Of a stretch of 7,017 bases of DNA, positions 5,868 through 7,017 are shown piece by piece (the first letter of the stretch is position 1; the number at the start of each line of letters is the position of its first letter). This DNA comes from Elusimicrobiota bacterium (GTDB taxonomy: Bacteria; Elusimicrobiota; Elusimicrobia; UBA1565; JACRDR01). The position numbers were made by a program, and so were the translations under genes. The stretch is from assembly GCA_016212845.1 (NCBI GenBank), contig JACRDR010000099.1, positions 1 to 7,017 of the forward strand, in the 5' to 3' direction. Under the pieces are notes generated by a model. The model searched no databases and was not told the origin of the DNA. It was given only the letters and a program-made list of their open reading frames with translations.

Positions 5868-7017
5868 AGAAGAAGAACGCGGCCAGGCCGATGAACGCCG
5901 CCGTCCCGCCGAACATCCACGCGAGGTAGGAGCCGAGCGACGAGATCTGCCGCGCGGGGAAAAACACCAGCACAATCCCGAGCGCGGTCGTCGCCAGGCC
6001 CGTCGCGCCGGCCGTCTTGAGCACGGCCGGGCCGAACCGCCCCTTCCCGTCCGCCGGCAGCCGCAGCAGGGCCCCGAACATATAGAGGAAGGGGATGAGC
6101 TGGAGTACGACGGACAAGGACAAGAGTCGCTGGAACATCTCCTGCACGCCCGAGCCGAAGGAGTTGATGAGCACCAGCAGCATCGAGATCGAGGCGTGCA
6201 CGAGGATCGCCGGGTACGGCGTGCCCCACTTCGGGTGCACCTTCCCGAGCCAGGCCGGCAGGTAGGAGTCGAGACCCGCGACGAACGGGATGCGCGCCGA
6301 GCCCGCGAGCCAGACCGAGCCGATGCCCGCGATCGAGAAGCTCAGCATGAGCGCAAACGGCGCGCGGATCCAGCCGATGCCCACGCGGTCGGCCATGTGG
6401 CTGACCGCCTGCACGATGCCTTGCAGCACGTTGATCTCGCCCTTATCGACGGCGAGGAGCAGGGTCAGCGTCGCCGCGATGTAGAGGACGCCCGAGAGCA
6501 CTCCTCCCCACAGGACGGCGCCCGGCAGGGTCTTCTCCGGCTCCTGAATCTCGTCGCCCATGATGGAGGCGAGCTCCAAGCCGACGAGGCCGTAGCAGAT
6601 CACTCCGAAGGAGTTGAGCAGGAACTTGGGCTCCACCGGGATCCTGAAGTCCGCGACGGTAGCCGTGGTTCCGAACCGGAACCAGACGACCGCGCCGAGG
6701 ACGATCAGCGCGGTGGAGGCGACGCCCGTGCCGATGCCGCCGAGGTTGCCGATCCACTTGCCGATGCCGGCGCCCGCGATGTTGAGCCCCGCGAGCAGCG
6801 CCAGCAGGACGAGCGAGACCGCGACCGTGAACGCCTTGTTCTCCGCGAGCCCCTCGTGCCCGGGCCCGAGGATGAACACGGAGACGCCGACGAAGTAGAG
6901 CATGATCGTCGGCACGTAGAGCATGTTGTTCGTCCAGTAGCACCAACCGGACAAGAACCCGTGGAAGTCGCCGAACACCTGCTTGGCCCACAGGTAGACG
7001 CCGCCCTCCCCTGGCCA
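5827..7017 (-). CDS. APC-superfamily amino acid/polyamine permease (N-terminus outside window)
   Basis: The frame is open from the window edge at 7017 to the TAA at 5827-5829, giving 396 visible residues. It belongs to the amino acid-polyamine-organocation transporters, inner-membrane carriers of the LeuT fold that act as symporters or antiporters. The visible start, PGEGGVYLWAKQVFGDF, is the conserved segment after TM2, so about two helices and the true start are missing. Ten hydrophobic helices follow, at about 24-51, 62-84, 95-113, 131-153, 168-190, 215-236, 268-286, 296-318, 335-353 and 362-384, which completes the usual twelve. TM6 carries the unwound-helix pattern GLVGLELASIMGDE followed by EPEKTLPGA. 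The segment SARIPFVAGLDSYLPAW and then HPKWGTPYPA is the typical TM8-TM9 loop. The GTG at 6978 is an internal valine, not a start. The gene converges on the aminotransferase with overlapping ends. Substrate is unknown; the PEEGG-type segment recalls amino acid/GABA-type exchangers. Confidence 0.93.
   Translation of the reverse strand, partial: WPGEGGVYLWAKQVFGDFHGFLSGWCYWTNNMLYVPTIMLYFVGVSVFILGPGHEGLAENKAFTVAVSLVLLALLAGLNIAGAGIGKWIGNLGGIGTGVASTALIVLGAVVWFRFGTTATVADFRIPVEPKFLLNSFGVICYGLVGLELASIMGDEIQEPEKTLPGAVLWGGVLSGVLYIAATLTLLLAVDKGEINVLQGIVQAVSHMADRVGIGWIRAPFALMLSFSIAGIGSVWLAGSARIPFVAGLDSYLPAWLGKVHPKWGTPYPAILVHASISMLLVLINSFGSGVQEMFQRLLSLSVVLQLIPFLYMFGALLRLPADGKGRFGPAVLKTAGATGLATTALGIVLVFFPARQISSLGSYLAWMFGGTAAFIGLAAFFFFTGRARTARLPAP

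Noticed and set aside
4829..5929. Plus-strand 366-codon frame overlapping the aminotransferase in another phase.
   Set aside because: It is extremely Arg-rich, as expected from reading GC-rich codons out of frame. The overlapping frame has the PLP enzyme motifs.
5827..6978. Permease starting at the GTG at 6978.
   Set aside because: The frame continues with conserved permease residues to the window edge, and the first two membrane helices would be missing. The real start lies outside the window.
1..7017. CRISPR arrays, insertion sequences or phage genes.
   Set aside because: No regularly spaced repeats, transposase or phage-like frames are visible on either strand.

Overview
This is a GC-rich bacterial window with five protein-coding genes, two of them cut by the window edges, and no rRNA, tRNA, insertion sequence or CRISPR array that I can see. 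GC-ending codons dominate in all five genes, which produces many long spurious open frames on opposite strands. The organism cannot be fixed from the sequence. A prokaryotic pentameric ligand-gated channel, signal peptides and envelope proteins with paired cysteines suggest a didermal (Gram-negative-type) bacterium. The alanine/glycine/serine-rich membrane protein vaguely recalls large proteins from Elusimicrobiota-type or deltaproteobacterial-type genomes, but that is only a guess.

Left part (1-3322, minus strand): a tightly coupled two-gene operon. The first gene (1307-3322) encodes a 671-residue membrane protein of unknown function, with a long low-complexity segment, three predicted membrane helices and eight cysteines confined to its C-terminal half. 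Its stop overlaps the start of the second gene in an ATGA junction. That second gene (1-1310, 3' end outside the window) encodes a secreted or periplasmic protein with a signal peptide and six cysteines in the visible mature part. I recognise neither family. Both have a strong GGGAGG ribosome binding site at the same 5-nt spacing.

Spacer (3323-3476): 154 bp rich in repeats. A 9-bp inverted repeat encloses two smaller hairpins, so the minus-strand RNA could fold as a three-way junction. There are also two near-identical 10-mers one helical turn apart, a weak terminator-like hairpin for the upstream gene, and a perfect 6-bp inverted repeat just before the ribosome binding site of the operon.

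Right part (3477-7017): a Cys-loop-type pentameric ligand-gated ion channel (minus), then a divergent class III PLP-dependent aminotransferase (plus), then an APC-superfamily amino acid/polyamine permease (minus, N-terminus outside the window) that converges on the aminotransferase with a 41-bp overlap. Channel and aminotransferase share a 39-bp AT-rich divergent spacer containing the palindrome TTTTGCAAAA. The association of an amine/amino-acid transporter, an amino-group-processing enzyme and a ligand-gated channel suggests a hypothesis: an amine or amino-acid sensing and use locus. The ligand and the substrate are not determined by the sequence.
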